From Streptomyces smaragdinus (GTDB taxonomy: Bacteria > Actinomycetota > Actinomycetes > Streptomycetales > Streptomycetaceae), in NCBI RefSeq assembly GCF_009604385.1, contig NZ_WEGJ01000002.1:248001-312000 (forward strand): a DNA stretch of 64,000 nucleotides. The letters run 5' to 3'. The notes beneath the pieces were generated by a model, which was not told where the DNA came from, made no database searches, and worked only from the letters and a program-made list of their open reading frames with translations. The translations under genes were made by a program, and so were the position numbers. Of this stretch, positions 34,417-43,103 are shown one piece after another (within the stretch, counting starts at the first letter, position 1; each line of letters opens with the position of its first letter).

Positions 34417-35850
34417 TTACGCGCTGGTCCCGGGCGAGCGTCGGCGGGCGAGAACGAGGCTGGTCAGCGCCGTGATCGCCATCGCTCCGATGCCGACCAC
34501 CGCCGCGGTGGTGTAGGCGCCGTCGTCGGGGAAGAGGTGGCCGGGGTCGGTGCCCGTGGTGAGGATCAGGCCGCCGATCGCGCTGCCCAGGGAGTAGCCG
34601 ACGCTGCGGACGACGTAGTTGAAGCTCATCGCGCTCGACGTCTCGCTCTTGGGCGTGACGGCCAGGATCACGCCGGGCATCGCGGCCGAGAAGCCGCCGA
34701 CGCCCAGGCCGAGGACGCCCATGGCCACGAACAGTTCGGCCAGGTTCGAGCGGGCCGCCGCGAACAGGGCGAATCCGCCGCCGACCACGACGGCACTGCC
34801 GGCCAGGAGCAGGGGGCCGGAGATCCGTGAACGGATTCGCGGCGTGAGCTTGCCGGCGACGAATCCCAGCACCGAGAACGGGATGAGGACCAGCCCGGCG
34901 ACGAAGGTCGTCAGCCCGAAGCCGTAGCCGGCGCCGTGCGGTGTCTGCGCGTACCGGGTGATGAGCGTGAGCAGGAGGTACATGCCGATGCCGCCGACGA
35001 ACATGGCGATGTTCGCCCCGGCGACCGCCGGGTGCCGTACGGCCCGTACGTCGACCAGGGGTGTGGTGCTGCGGAGCTCGATGACGGCCCAGGCGCAGAG
35101 CAGTACGACCGCGGCGACGGCGAGGCCCGACGCCACGGCGGGGTGTTGGCTCCACAGGTGCTGTTCGCCGGCGAGATATAGCACCAGGAGCAGCGCGGCG
35201 GCCAGGACGACCGCGCCTGTCACGTCCACGTGGGCCGAGCGGCCCTCGGGGGCTTCGGGCATGGAGCGCCAGGCGGTCAGGAGCGCGGCGGCGGTGACGG
35301 CCAGGCCGAGGCCGTAGGTGGTTCGTACGCCGCCGTATTCGGCGAGCAGTGCGGCCAGTGGGTAGCCGACGCCGGCGCCGATGATCGAGACCACCGAGAT
35401 CAGGGCGATCACGGTCGCGCTGCGTTCTTCGGGGAGGTGGTCGCGGGCTACGCCCATCATGAGCGCCGTCAGGCCGAGTCCGATGCCCTGGGCCGCTCTG
35501 CCGGCGAGGAGCCAGGCGAACGGTAGTGGCAGGACGGTGAGTGCGCTGCCGGCGACGACGATCGCCAGCGTGGCGAGGATCGTGGCCCGTCGGTACGGGC
35601 CGGCTCCGAGCCGGCCGAGGACGGGTGTGGCGACGGCGCCGCTGAGCAGCGCGATGGTCAGGGTCCACTGGGCGCTGCCGAGTGAGACGTGGAACGAGGT
35701 CGCCACGCTGGTGATGAGCGGTGTCCCGAGGCTGGCGACCGCTGCCACGACCAGGGCGATGAATATGAGGGCGGGGACCAGTAGTCGCGCCTCGGGACGC
35801 GCCGTCCGGGGCGTTTTTGCCGCGGCGGCGCCGGCCGGTTGCCCAGTCAC
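34417..35850 (-). CDS. MFS transporter
   Basis: This 477-aa exporter has about 14 transmembrane helices in the DHA2 arrangement, beginning LLVPALIFIALVVAAVASLG and with FHVSLGSAQWTLTIALLSGA near helix 2 and the motif C-like LVSVVSIIGAGVGYPLAALL in helix 5. Such proteins use proton motive force to expel drugs. The GTG start overlaps the stop of the upstream MarR-type regulator (GTGA), so the two form an operon with the regulator as probable repressor. Confidence 0.9.
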   Translation of the reverse strand: MTGQPAGAAAAKTPRTARPEARLLVPALIFIALVVAAVASLGTPLITSVATSFHVSLGSAQWTLTIALLSGAVATPVLGRLGAGPYRRATILATLAIVVAGSALTVLPLPFAWLLAGRAAQGIGLGLTALMMGVARDHLPEERSATVIALISVVSIIGAGVGYPLAALLAEYGGVRTTYGLGLAVTAAALLTAWRSMPEAPEGRSAHVDVTGAVVLAAALLLVLYLAGEQHLWSQHPAVASGLAVAAVVLLCAWAVIELRSTTPLVDVRAVRHPAVAGANIAMFVGGIGMYLLLTLITRYAQTPHGAGYGFGLTTFVAGLVLIPFSVLGFVAGKLTPRIRSRISGPLLLAGSAVVVGGGFALFAAARSNLAELFVAMGVLGLGVGGFSAAMPGVILAVTPKSETSSAMSFNYVVRSVGYSLGSAIGGLILTTGTDPGHLFPDDGAYTTAAVVGIGAMAITALTSLVLARRRSPGTSA

Positions 35851-36305
35851 TGCTTGGGCCGTTCGCGGTCCTGGTTCTCGAGGTCTGCGAGATGCTTCAG
35901 CGCCGGGAGGGCCGCCGCCAGCGCCTCGACCTCGTCGCCGGTGAGCTCGCCGATCAGCCGCTCGAACGCGTGGACGCCCGCCTGGTGCCGTGTCCGGACG
36001 TACGAGGCGCCGGCCTCGGTCAGGCAGACGAGCGTGACCCGCTTGTCGGACGGGTCGCCCCGCCGCTCGACCAGGCCGGATTCCTCCATCACGCGGACCA
36101 GGGCGGTCATCGCGGGCTGGGTGACGCCCTCGACCGCGGCCAGGTCGGTGATGCGTCGCGGGCCGGTCCGGGCCAGGGTGGCGAGGGTGGCGGCGGACGT
36201 GAGGCTCATGTCACGGGGGAGGCGTCTGGCGGCTCTGGTGGCGAGGCTGTAGAGGGCTGCTCCGATGGCGGTGGATGCGCCGGGAGTGGTGTCTTGGCGG
36301 CTCAT
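35847..36305 (-). CDS. MarR family transcriptional regulator
   Basis: This is a 152-aa regulator: SLTSAATLATLARTGPRRIT, DLAAVEGVTQPAMTALVRVM, EESGLVERRGDPSDKRVTLV. The wing RRGDPSDKRVTLVCLTEAG is diagnostic of MarR. It is the first gene of an operon with the MFS exporter, overlapping it by 4 bases. The upstream DNA (36306-36345) is conspicuously AT-rich, with TTTTATATT and CATGACTTATG, and probably contains its promoter and operator. Confidence 0.9.
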   Translation of the reverse strand: MSRQDTTPGASTAIGAALYSLATRAARRLPRDMSLTSAATLATLARTGPRRITDLAAVEGVTQPAMTALVRVMEESGLVERRGDPSDKRVTLVCLTEAGASYVRTRHQAGVHAFERLIGELTGDEVEALAAALPALKHLADLENQDRERPKQ

Positions 36306-36581
36306 ACTCGAAGCATAGCAGTTTTATATTCATGACTTATGTAAATGGTCGACCGGTGCGGCCTCGACGGCGTCCGGGTCGTCGCCAGGCGGAGTCCCGC
36401 TCGAGGACGGAGTCGGCTCCCGTCATGCATGGGGCGTCTCCTGACACCGCTGGTCAAGCCCCAGTTGTGGACGTTCTTCTGCTGCGGGACGCCCCAGAAG
36501 CCCTGCCCTCGGAAGGGCACCTGTCGGTGGGGCATGTCACACTGCGTGGCCGGTACGGAAGCGCGATCGAACGGGGACATC

Positions 36582-37526
36582 ATGCTGAACATCTGGATCA
36601 CGACCGAGTTCGGGGAGGAGGCCTATCGTCCGACGGAGGAGACACTGCGGGAGTTGGCTGCGACGGTGGGTGGCAGCGGGGGACCGTTCCTGTACATGAT
36701 CCGCCTCGGTTTCACCGAGGAGTACACGTTCTATATGCACGGCAAGGACGCCGGTTTCTCCCTGTCCCACGGCGACGGGATCAGCGAGCGGTCCTCGGGC
36801 AAGGCGCCTGTCGACCTGGCGACCGCGGTCCGGGTCATGGTGGGCTGGGCACGGCAGAACTCCGGCTGGGACGAGGGCGTTGACTGGGTGCAGCACCGGT
36901 CCGCCCCCGCGGGCGAGCCGGTGCCGGATCTCCCGGCGGACGTCCGGGAGGACATCGAGGGCCATGTCCGGGAGATGTTGCGCGCAGGGTTCGTGAGCCG
37001 ACGTCACGTGGCCGGGTACGTGGAAGAGCGGGTGCCCGGCGCTGTGTCGGCGGCCCAGGCGCAGGAGATCGCGACCCGGCTGTGGGACGAGCGCCTCGCC
37101 GAGCAGGCGAGCTGGGCGGGTATGACCGACGCGGAGCGGATCCGGGACCTTTTCATCGCCTTCAACGACCTGGGCATCGTCGCCCGCGAGAACTTCTCCT
37201 GCTGCCGCGAGTGCGGGCTCTCCGAGATTCGCGACAAGTCCAAGCCGACTTCGCGGGGGTTCCTGTTCTTCCACACTCAGGCGACGGAGCGAGTCGTCGA
37301 CACCGGTCGGCTCACCCTCTACTTCGGCAGCCTCGACAATTACAGCAGCCTGGACAACAACGGCGGCTGGGAGGTGGTCGACGGCTCCGACGAGGCCACC
37401 ACGGCGATCGGCCACGAGATCACCGCGGCGATACGCGCGGCGGGACTCACGGTCGACTGGAACGGCTCGCCGGATGCGGCGATCGAGGTGGAGGGCCTGG
37501 ACTGGCGCAAGCGCCTGCCTTTCTGA
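36582..37526 (+). CDS. DUF6891-type protein with Imm1-like N-terminus
   Basis: This is a 314-aa cytoplasmic protein. Residues about 1-110 (MLNIWITTEFGEEAYRP, FLYMIRLGF, GFSLSHGDG, VRVMVGWARQNSGWDEGVDW) resemble the Imm1-like fold of the gene at 6117. Residues about 120-314 resemble DUF6891: VREMLRAGFVSRRHVAGYVE, NFSCCRECGLSEIRD with a Cys-rich CC..C motif, GFLFFHTQATE, LTLYFGSLD, and the end VDWNGSPDAAIEVEGLDWRK. Upstream frames are not used because GGGG lies at the ATG. Possibly an immunity or stress protein; function unknown. Confidence 0.7.
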   Translation: MLNIWITTEFGEEAYRPTEETLRELAATVGGSGGPFLYMIRLGFTEEYTFYMHGKDAGFSLSHGDGISERSSGKAPVDLATAVRVMVGWARQNSGWDEGVDWVQHRSAPAGEPVPDLPADVREDIEGHVREMLRAGFVSRRHVAGYVEERVPGAVSAAQAQEIATRLWDERLAEQASWAGMTDAERIRDLFIAFNDLGIVARENFSCCRECGLSEIRDKSKPTSRGFLFFHTQATERVVDTGRLTLYFGSLDNYSSLDNNGGWEVVDGSDEATTAIGHEITAAIRAAGLTVDWNGSPDAAIEVEGLDWRKRLPF

Positions 37527-37581
37527 GACCGGTCCGGATGGTGTACGCCACGCGCCGACGGACGCCGCTCAAGGCGCGTCG

Positions 37582-38010
37582 TCAGGGCGGAGCCGCCCCG
37601 TCCGGGACGTCGGGCAACCGGATGAGGGCGAGGCCGTCGATCCGGGAGCGCCCGAAATCGCTGCCGCAGGCCGGGCATCCGCTCACGATGCGGTGCCGGG
37701 CGAGGTTGTGCCCCAGGACGGGAATCGCCGCCTCGGGGCGCAGCACCTCGAACCCGGCGCCGCAGACGAAGCAGCGGTGCCGGGCGCGCTCGGCGAGTAC
37801 GACGCCCGCCAGGTCCTCCGGCGTTCCCACGGTGTCCCCGGTCAGGTCGGGCAGTACGCCGTCCTCGGGCCATACGGCGATGTACGGGGCGTCCGGCCGC
37901 TGCGGACCGAGGCAGTGACGCAGGAGCGCCGGCCGGAACCTGGCGCCGAACCGCGAGGGAATCCCGGCGAGGCCGCCGAGGGCCGCGGGAAGTTCCCCGT
38001 CGCCGAACAC
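37582..38010 (-). CDS. Zinc-ribbon hypothetical protein
   Basis: This is a 142-aa protein with a CFVCGAGFEV / SGCPACGSDFGR pair of CxxC motifs (about 85 and 115) that would bind zinc. The N-terminal part (ELPAALGGLAGIPSRFGARF) is helical. Codons immediately upstream of the GTG stay open (CGCRAWGELRV) for about 18 residues with another CxC, so a longer N-terminus from a non-standard start is possible. Family not recognised. Confidence 0.5.
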   Translation of the reverse strand: MFGDGELPAALGGLAGIPSRFGARFRPALLRHCLGPQRPDAPYIAVWPEDGVLPDLTGDTVGTPEDLAGVVLAERARHRCFVCGAGFEVLRPEAAIPVLGHNLARHRIVSGCPACGSDFGRSRIDGLALIRLPDVPDGAAPP

Positions 38011-38070
38011 CCGGAGCTCGCCCCAGGCCCGGCAGCCACAGCGTGCGGCTGCCGGGGCCGGGGTCCCGGC

Positions 38071-38637
38071 TCATGTCGTACCGAACCGGAAGACCTGGTC
38101 GGGCCAGTCGGTGCCGGGTGTTTCGTCGTCGAGCGCCTCGCTGATCGTCCGTTCTTCGTAGCTGAAGTGGGACTCCATGATCGCCGCCAGTCCGTCGAGC
38201 TCACGCCCGATCGCCTCCAGGGCGGGGCCACGCGATTCGGTGGCCCTGTCGGCGAGTTCACGCACCCGGGACAGGATCGAGGCGATCATTCCATGGTCTT
38301 CGACGAGCTTCGCGACCGTCGTCGTGAGGTCCGGGCGCTCGCGCAGCAGCTGCGCGAACATCCCGTCGTCCTCGCCCTGGTGGTGCGTCGTCAGCGCGGT
38401 GCAAAAGGCCAGGCAGTGGGTGACGAGTACGTCGTCGCTCAGCTTGCGGTGTCCGACGCTCGTCCTGATGTCGTTGATCTGCCGACGCAGTTCTTGATGT
38501 GCTTGTGCGAGCTGCAGGCTCAGGGCGACTGCACGCTCACCGTTGGGGGAAGCCACAGGTGGCGGTCCCTTCGGTTCCACACCTCCATGCCTGGCGCAGT
38601 CCGCCACCGACACGCGATGCTGCCGAAATTGGATCAT
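38071..38637 (-). CDS. Hemerythrin/HHE domain protein
   Basis: This 188-aa protein is a four-helix hemerythrin-like protein. The metal-ligand residues are in LAQAHQELRRQ, CTALTTHHQGEDDGMFAQLL, KLVEDHGMIASIL and IMESHFSYEERTI, the H...HxxxE...H...HxxxE pattern of HHE domains binding a di-iron centre. Such proteins sense or handle oxygen, NO or iron in the cytoplasm. The N-terminal 30 residues (RQHRVSVADCARHGGVEPKG) look like a linker, so an internal GTG could be the real start. Confidence 0.85.
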   Translation of the reverse strand: MIQFRQHRVSVADCARHGGVEPKGPPPVASPNGERAVALSLQLAQAHQELRRQINDIRTSVGHRKLSDDVLVTHCLAFCTALTTHHQGEDDGMFAQLLRERPDLTTTVAKLVEDHGMIASILSRVRELADRATESRGPALEAIGRELDGLAAIMESHFSYEERTISEALDDETPGTDWPDQVFRFGTT

Positions 38638-38687
38638 GCAACGCGGCGGTATGGCAAGGGCGGTGCCCGGGCCGCGCCCAGTGGCGC

Positions 38688-39077
38688 TCAGATGGTTTCA
38701 CCGGTCGGCGCGATGCGGGCGAGCGCGCCGATCTCGAGCGCGGTCCACAGGGCGCCGTCGGGGCCGACGGTGATGCCGTGGGGCTCGGAGGCGGGGGTGG
38801 GCAGGTCGTACGTCGTGATGGAGCCGTCGGGGGTGATGGTGCCGATGCGGTTGCCGCCCCATTCCGTGAACCATGCCGTGCCCTGCCCGTCGACGGTGAC
38901 GGCGTGCGGGCGTGCGGTGCGGTCGGGCAGCGGGAATTCGGTGATCCGGCCGTCGGGGGTGATCCGCCCGATCCGGTCCGCCCGGTACTCGGTGAACCAC
39001 AGGGCGCCGTCCGGCCCCGTGGTGAGGGCGTAGGGTCCGGCCGTGCGGTCGGACACCGGGTGTTCTTTGATGGTCAC
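38688..39077 (-). pseudogene. Virginiamycin B lyase-like (Vgb) protein, 3'-truncated
   Basis: This 129-aa product has the propeller repeat of streptogramin B lyases: GPYALTTGPDGALWFTEYRA, DRIGRITPDGRITEFPLPDR, RPHAVTVDGQGTAWFTEWGG, NRIGTITPDGSITTYDLPTP. Vgb proteins are about 290 residues with seven blades and carry two active-site His in later blades; here only about three blades remain. The GTG start overlaps the upstream Vat-like stop (GTGA), showing that they were one operon. Confidence 0.75.
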
Positions 39078-39436
39078 AGGTGCTTCTCCTGGGCGTGTTC
39101 GGTGGCGATACGGGCGATGTCGGCCGGAGTCCCGGCCATGATGGTGCGGGCGTGTTCGGTGACCAGGTCGGCGGGCCAGTCCCGCCACGCGGCGCGGCGC
39201 AGCAGTCCGGCGTCGGCGTCGTCGAAGCACTGCCGGATCGGCCGGGCCGGGTTGCCGCCGACGATCGTGTACGGCGGGACGTCGGCGGTGACCACCGCCC
39301 CGGCCGCGATGATGGCGCCGTCGCCGATCCGTGTGCCGGGCATGACGGTCGCACCGTAGCCGAACCAGACGTCGTTGCTGACGACCGTGTCGCCGCGGCT
39401 GGGCATGGCGGTGACGATGTCCAGGGTCTCCTCGGC
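39074..39436 (-). pseudogene. Vat-like streptogramin A acetyltransferase, 5'-truncated
   Basis: The frame reads EETLDIVTAMPSRGDTVVSN, DVWFGYGATVMPGTRIGDGA, IIAAGAVVTADVPPYTIVGG, NPARPIRQCFDDADAGLLRR. That is the C-terminal left-handed beta-helix and acetyl-CoA-binding part of xenobiotic (Vat/CatB-type) O-acetyltransferases. About 85 N-terminal residues, including the catalytic His region, are missing. The break lies between 39436 and the MFS stop at 39459. A residual ATG at 39406 gives a 110-aa frame. Confidence 0.8.
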
Positions 39437-39458
39437 AGGTGTCGGGGACGGTTTCGGT

Positions 39459-40937
39459 CTAGCTCCGACTGCCGGCGGACGCCTTGTCCGGGGCGGTGGC
39501 CGCAGCGGGGCCGGGGCCGGTGAGGCGCTGCGGGGTCTCGTAGCCTTCCGCCGGCCTGGACCGCGTCAGCCACAGGCCGGTGAACACGGCGGTGGCCGAG
39601 GTGATGGCACCGGCCGCGAGGAAGGCGTCGTCGAGGCCGGTCTCGAAGGAGGCGCCGCCGGATTCCCGGGCGCGGACGACGGCTCCGAGTACCGCCACGC
39701 CGAGCACCGCGCCGATCTGCCGGGTGGTGCTGCTGACGCCTGACGCGAGGCCGCCTTCCTGCGGGCCGACCGCCTGGACGGCGGCTCCCGTCAGCGGGGA
39801 CAGAGTCAGGGCGAAGCCGGTGCCGGCGACTGCCAGCCGCCACCACACATTCCCGTAGCCGGTGTCGGCGTGCACCGTGCCGAGCGCCATCAGTCCCGCG
39901 CCGGCCAGGGCGAGGCCGGTGGTGACCACGACGCGGATGCCGTACCGGGCGGCGAGCCGGCCCGCGTACGGGCTGACGACCACCATGGCCAGCGACACCG
40001 GCAGGGTCTGCAGACCGGCGCGCAGGATCGAGCTGCCCTGGACGTACACGAAGAACTGCGAGAAGAAGAACGACGAGCCCATGAGCGCGAACCCCACCAC
40101 GACCATGGCCGTGTTGGACACGGTGAACAGCCGCTGCCGGAACAGCCGCAGCGGCAGCATCGGTGCCGGGCGGCGTGCCTCGACGGCGACGAAGGCGGCG
40201 AGGAGGACCAGGGCGGCGGCGAAGCTCGCCAGGATCACCGGCGACGTCCAGCCGCGGGCGCCGCCCTCGATCAGTCCGTACGTGAGCACACCCACGCCGA
40301 GAACGGACAGCACCGTCCCCGGGACGTCGATCGCGGGGGCATTCGGGTTGCGGGACTCGTCGAGGTGGCGCAGACCGGCCAGCAGGAGGACCACGCCCAC
40401 GGGCAGATTGACGAGGAAGACGGCGGGCCAGCCGAAGGCATCCGTCAGTACGCCGCCGGCCACGGGACCCGCGGCCAGGCCGATTCCGCTGAAGCCGGCC
40501 CACAGCCCGATCGCCCTGAGCCGTTCCTGCGGCACAGGATGCGCGGCGGTGACCAGGGCGAGCGAGGCGGGGCTCAGCGCCGCGGCCCCGATGCCCTGCA
40601 GCACCCGGCCGGCGACCAGCCAGCCGAGCGCGGGCGCGAGGCTGCACCACACCGACGCGGCGGTGAACACCGCCACACCGGCCAGGTACACCCGCTTGCG
40701 GCCGAACCGGTCGGCGAAGACACCGCCGGACATCAGCAGCATGGCGACCAGCAGGACGTACGCGTCGACGATCCACTGCAGACCGGTCAACTGGGTGTGC
40801 AGCCGGTGCTGCATGTCGGGCAGCGCCGCTCCGACAACCGTGTTGTCGAGCAGGACCATGAACTGGCCCAGGCAGGTCACCGCGAGCAGCACGGCCCGGT
40901 TCGGCCGGCTGCCCGCCGCCGTGTGCGGTGGCGTCAT
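39459..40937 (-). CDS. DHA2-family MFS drug exporter
   Basis: This 492-aa protein has 14 predicted transmembrane helices with DHA2 landmarks: FMVLLDNTVVGAALPDMQ, DAYVLLVAMLLMSGGVFADR, FGRKRVYL in the helix 2/3 loop, and LQGIGAAALSPASLALVTAA. Motif C appears as GFSGIGLAAGPVAGGVL. It probably exports an antibiotic. It is divergent from a TetR-type regulator with an operator-like repeat between them. The preceding downstream gene pair (Vat/Vgb remnants) suggests that this locus once gave streptogramin resistance. Confidence 0.9.
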   Translation of the reverse strand: MTPPHTAAGSRPNRAVLLAVTCLGQFMVLLDNTVVGAALPDMQHRLHTQLTGLQWIVDAYVLLVAMLLMSGGVFADRFGRKRVYLAGVAVFTAASVWCSLAPALGWLVAGRVLQGIGAAALSPASLALVTAAHPVPQERLRAIGLWAGFSGIGLAAGPVAGGVLTDAFGWPAVFLVNLPVGVVLLLAGLRHLDESRNPNAPAIDVPGTVLSVLGVGVLTYGLIEGGARGWTSPVILASFAAALVLLAAFVAVEARRPAPMLPLRLFRQRLFTVSNTAMVVVGFALMGSSFFFSQFFVYVQGSSILRAGLQTLPVSLAMVVVSPYAGRLAARYGIRVVVTTGLALAGAGLMALGTVHADTGYGNVWWRLAVAGTGFALTLSPLTGAAVQAVGPQEGGLASGVSSTTRQIGAVLGVAVLGAVVRARESGGASFETGLDDAFLAAGAITSATAVFTGLWLTRSRPAEGYETPQRLTGPGPAAATAPDKASAGSRS

Positions 40938-40990
40938 CGGGATCCCCCTTCGTTCGTTGGTGGCGCCCGACCGGGTGCGGCGCGGGCAAC

Positions 40991-41061
40991 CTAAAGCAGT
41001 AGGTGACTGCGTTAGATGACTGTAGAGAGATCGATCCGCAAACGCAAGCATGAACTGCGTT
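40991..41061. promoter_or_regulatory. TetR-type operators in the divergent promoter
   Basis: Site 1 (40991-41015) pairs CTAAAGCAGT with ACTGCGTTAG around AGGTG, one mismatch. Site 2 (41041-41061) pairs AACGCA with TGCGTT. Both contain the same ACGCA-like half-site and lie between the MFS and TetR starts. Confidence 0.65.
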
Positions 41062-41073
41062 AAGGTGGAGGGT

Positions 41074-41640
41074 ATGAACGAACGACAGCAAGCCCGGCGC
41101 CCCGGCGGGCGCAGCGCCCGCGTCGGGGCCCAGGTGCACCAGGCCGTCACCGACCTGATCGGCGAACGCGGCTACGGCAACTTCACCGTCGGCGATGTCG
41201 CGGCCCGCGCGGGGGTGGCCGACAGCAGCATCTACCGCCGGTGGGGCAACCTGGAGGCCCTGCTCACCGACGTGGCCCTCACCCGCCTCAACGCACGGTC
41301 GCCGATGCCCGACACCGGGACCCTCGCCGGCGACCTGCGCACCTACGCGGCCCAAGTGGCCCGCGAGATTACCGGACCCGACGGTCCGGCGGTGCTGCAC
41401 CTGGCCGTCGCCCTGTCGGGCAGCGGTCCGCAGGGCCGGCAAGCCGGCGCCGACCTCCGGGCCGAACGCACCCGGCAACTGCAGTCCGTGCTCGACCGCG
41501 CCCGCGAACGCGGCGAGGACGCACCCGACGCGCTCGAGGTGCTGGACCACGTCCTGGCCCCGATGTACCTGCGCGTCCTGTTCGGCGTGGTCCCGCTCAC
41601 GCCGGACTACGTCGACGGACTGGTCGACCGGTTGCTGTGA
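41074..41640 (+). CDS. TetR family transcriptional repressor
   Basis: This 188-aa regulator has an N-terminal HTH: RVGAQVHQAVTDLIGERGYG, NFTVGDVAARAGVADSSIYR, RWGNLEALLTDVAL, as in TetR_N. The C-terminal helical domain (about 80-188) would bind a drug. GGTGGAGG lies directly upstream of ATG 41074, so this start is preferred over one 24 bases earlier. It is divergent from the DHA2 exporter and probably represses it through the intergenic repeats. Confidence 0.92.
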   Translation: MNERQQARRPGGRSARVGAQVHQAVTDLIGERGYGNFTVGDVAARAGVADSSIYRRWGNLEALLTDVALTRLNARSPMPDTGTLAGDLRTYAAQVAREITGPDGPAVLHLAVALSGSGPQGRQAGADLRAERTRQLQSVLDRARERGEDAPDALEVLDHVLAPMYLRVLFGVVPLTPDYVDGLVDRLL

Positions 41641-41800
41641 CCTCGCCCGGGTTCCGGACCGCATGCCGGTGCCGGACGGTACGCGTCTCCATAAAGACAT
41701 CGGGCGTCCTCGGAGCGCCCATCGTTTGCGTCGACGAGTCCGCCGATTCGGACCAAAGTCGCTTCTGCCCGATGTCAGATGCGCGCGCTAGCTTCCCCTC

Positions 41801-42381
41801 ATGGGTGTGTACATGCTGAGCGTCGGCGCGGAGGAATGGCTCGGTGACGAGGAAGACGGGTGGGGCGAAGTCGCCTCGGCTCTCAACGCCGAGCTCAGGC
41901 AGCGGGGTCTGCCGGCCTACGAGAACGTTCCCCGGAGACTCGCTTCGTGCCCGGATCAGGGCAGGCCTTCGAGGAGAAGCTGTCCCCGTCCATGACCGGG
42001 TTCTTCGCCTTGTGTGAGACGCACTTGTCACGAGAGGAGTCGGAGACCCTCTGCGGCTGGACCGTACTCGTGCCCGTCTCGCTCGATGAGGAGATCTGGT
42101 TGCCCATCGAATCCAGCGACTACCACTCCATGATCGCCGGCGCCCCTCAGGTACTACCGCTCGCCGAGAAGCTCGCAGCAGCCATCGCCCTGCCACCCGA
42201 AACCCCGGCAACATGCGACAACCTCGACCTGAGCATGTGGTTCAGGCACCAAGCAAAGGATCTGGCCACCGCCCGGACAGGACCGTGGAACAGGGACCTG
42301 GACACAGCCTTCTACGTCGCACTGTTCCTGCGCGCTTCCCAGCACTCGATCCGGCGTGGCTGCCCCATCGTCTGCCGCTGA
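41801..42381 (+). pseudogene. Hypothetical protein, frameshifted in a C run
   Basis: The first frame starts MGVYMLSVGAEEWLGDEEDG and runs through LRQRGLPAYENVP. The second frame continues PETRFVPGSGQAFEEKLSPS, MTGFFALCETHLSREESETL and ends FLRASQHSIRRGCPIVCR. They join at the CCCC of 41930-41933 where one missing C (five instead of four) would restore a 193-aa protein. Amino-acid character is coherent across the join. I do not recognise the family. Either a real mutation, programmed slippage or a sequencing error. Confidence 0.55.
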
Positions 42382-42395
42382 GACCTGCCCTTCGT

Positions 42396-42465
42396 CCCAC
42401 GGCTTCGTCGCCGTCGTCGTGTCCCCGCAGGTCCTGGAGGACTACGAGGACTCCCTGGCGATCCT
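42396..42465 (+). pseudogene. Possible Phd/YefM antitoxin relic
   Basis: The frame gives SHGFVAVVVSPQVLEDYEDS, LAILHRR. HG-x-x-VAVVVS...L-x-x-Y-E is the core of Phd/YefM-type antitoxins. Nothing before or after is in family register and the next gene begins antisense 30 bases later. Confidence 0.35.
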
Positions 42466-42497
42466 TCACCGTCGAACTGGCGCAGGCTGTCGCTTCG

Positions 42498-43103
42498 TCA
42501 CGGCTCCCTGGCCGGCCAGGACGCGGCCAGGGCACGGTAATCGGCGAAGCGGGGGCTCGGGACCGTCTCCCGTGTTGGCTCGCCGTTCAGCCAGCAGATC
42601 TGCCGCGTGGCCTCCTCGGTGTCGAGCACACAGCACACTCCACCGCTGGCAGCGGTGAGGCCGGTGAACACCGCTTCGAAGCTCGCGGACCGCTTGAACG
42701 CCAGGCTCATGCCCGTTGTCGCCGCAGTGAAGTCCAGCGATGCGTACCCGGGATGCCACGCGGTCGCGAACCTGACCGTGAGGTAGACGTACCCGACGGG
42801 GATCCTCCCGTGCTCGGCGCGTTCCCAGTGGCGGGGCTCGGCGAACTCGCGCATCGCGTCGTCGTCGACGCCGACCATGATGGTGGTGTCGAGGTCCAGC
42901 GTGCCGCCCGTGGAGCAGTCGACCGGATCGCTCTCGAAGTGTGAGGTGAACGGAAGGAGGACCTGGTCACCGCCGGGCAGAGTGACTGTGAGCGGCGGCC
43001 GTGGGTTGATTGTCGGCGCCAGGGCGGCAAGCTCGGTCAGCGCGCGGGTGACATTCCGGGCGGGAACGAAGATCTCGTAGCTGTAGTCAATCCCCATCGG
43101 CAT
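42498..43103 (-). CDS. Hypothetical protein
   Basis: This is a 201-aa cytoplasmic protein without motif I can name. It begins MPMGIDYSYEIFVPARNVTR, has the strand-rich stretch LTVTLPGGDQVLLPFTSHFE, DTTIMVGVDDDAMREFAEPR, VYLTVRFATAWHPGYASLDF, and a helical end (DYRALAASWPAREP). The alternation of strands and helices resembles immunity-type alpha/beta proteins. GAGGTGGA is immediately before the ATG, a good ribosome site. No operon partner. Confidence 0.6.
   Translation of the reverse strand: MPMGIDYSYEIFVPARNVTRALTELAALAPTINPRPPLTVTLPGGDQVLLPFTSHFESDPVDCSTGGTLDLDTTIMVGVDDDAMREFAEPRHWERAEHGRIPVGYVYLTVRFATAWHPGYASLDFTAATTGMSLAFKRSASFEAVFTGLTAASGGVCCVLDTEEATRQICWLNGEPTRETVPSPRFADYRALAASWPAREP

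Noticed and set aside
38698..41700. A 1000-aa minus-strand frame over the Vgb, Vat, MFS and TetR genes
   Set aside because: It crosses several real genes on both strands in the wrong frame; high GC content keeps it open.
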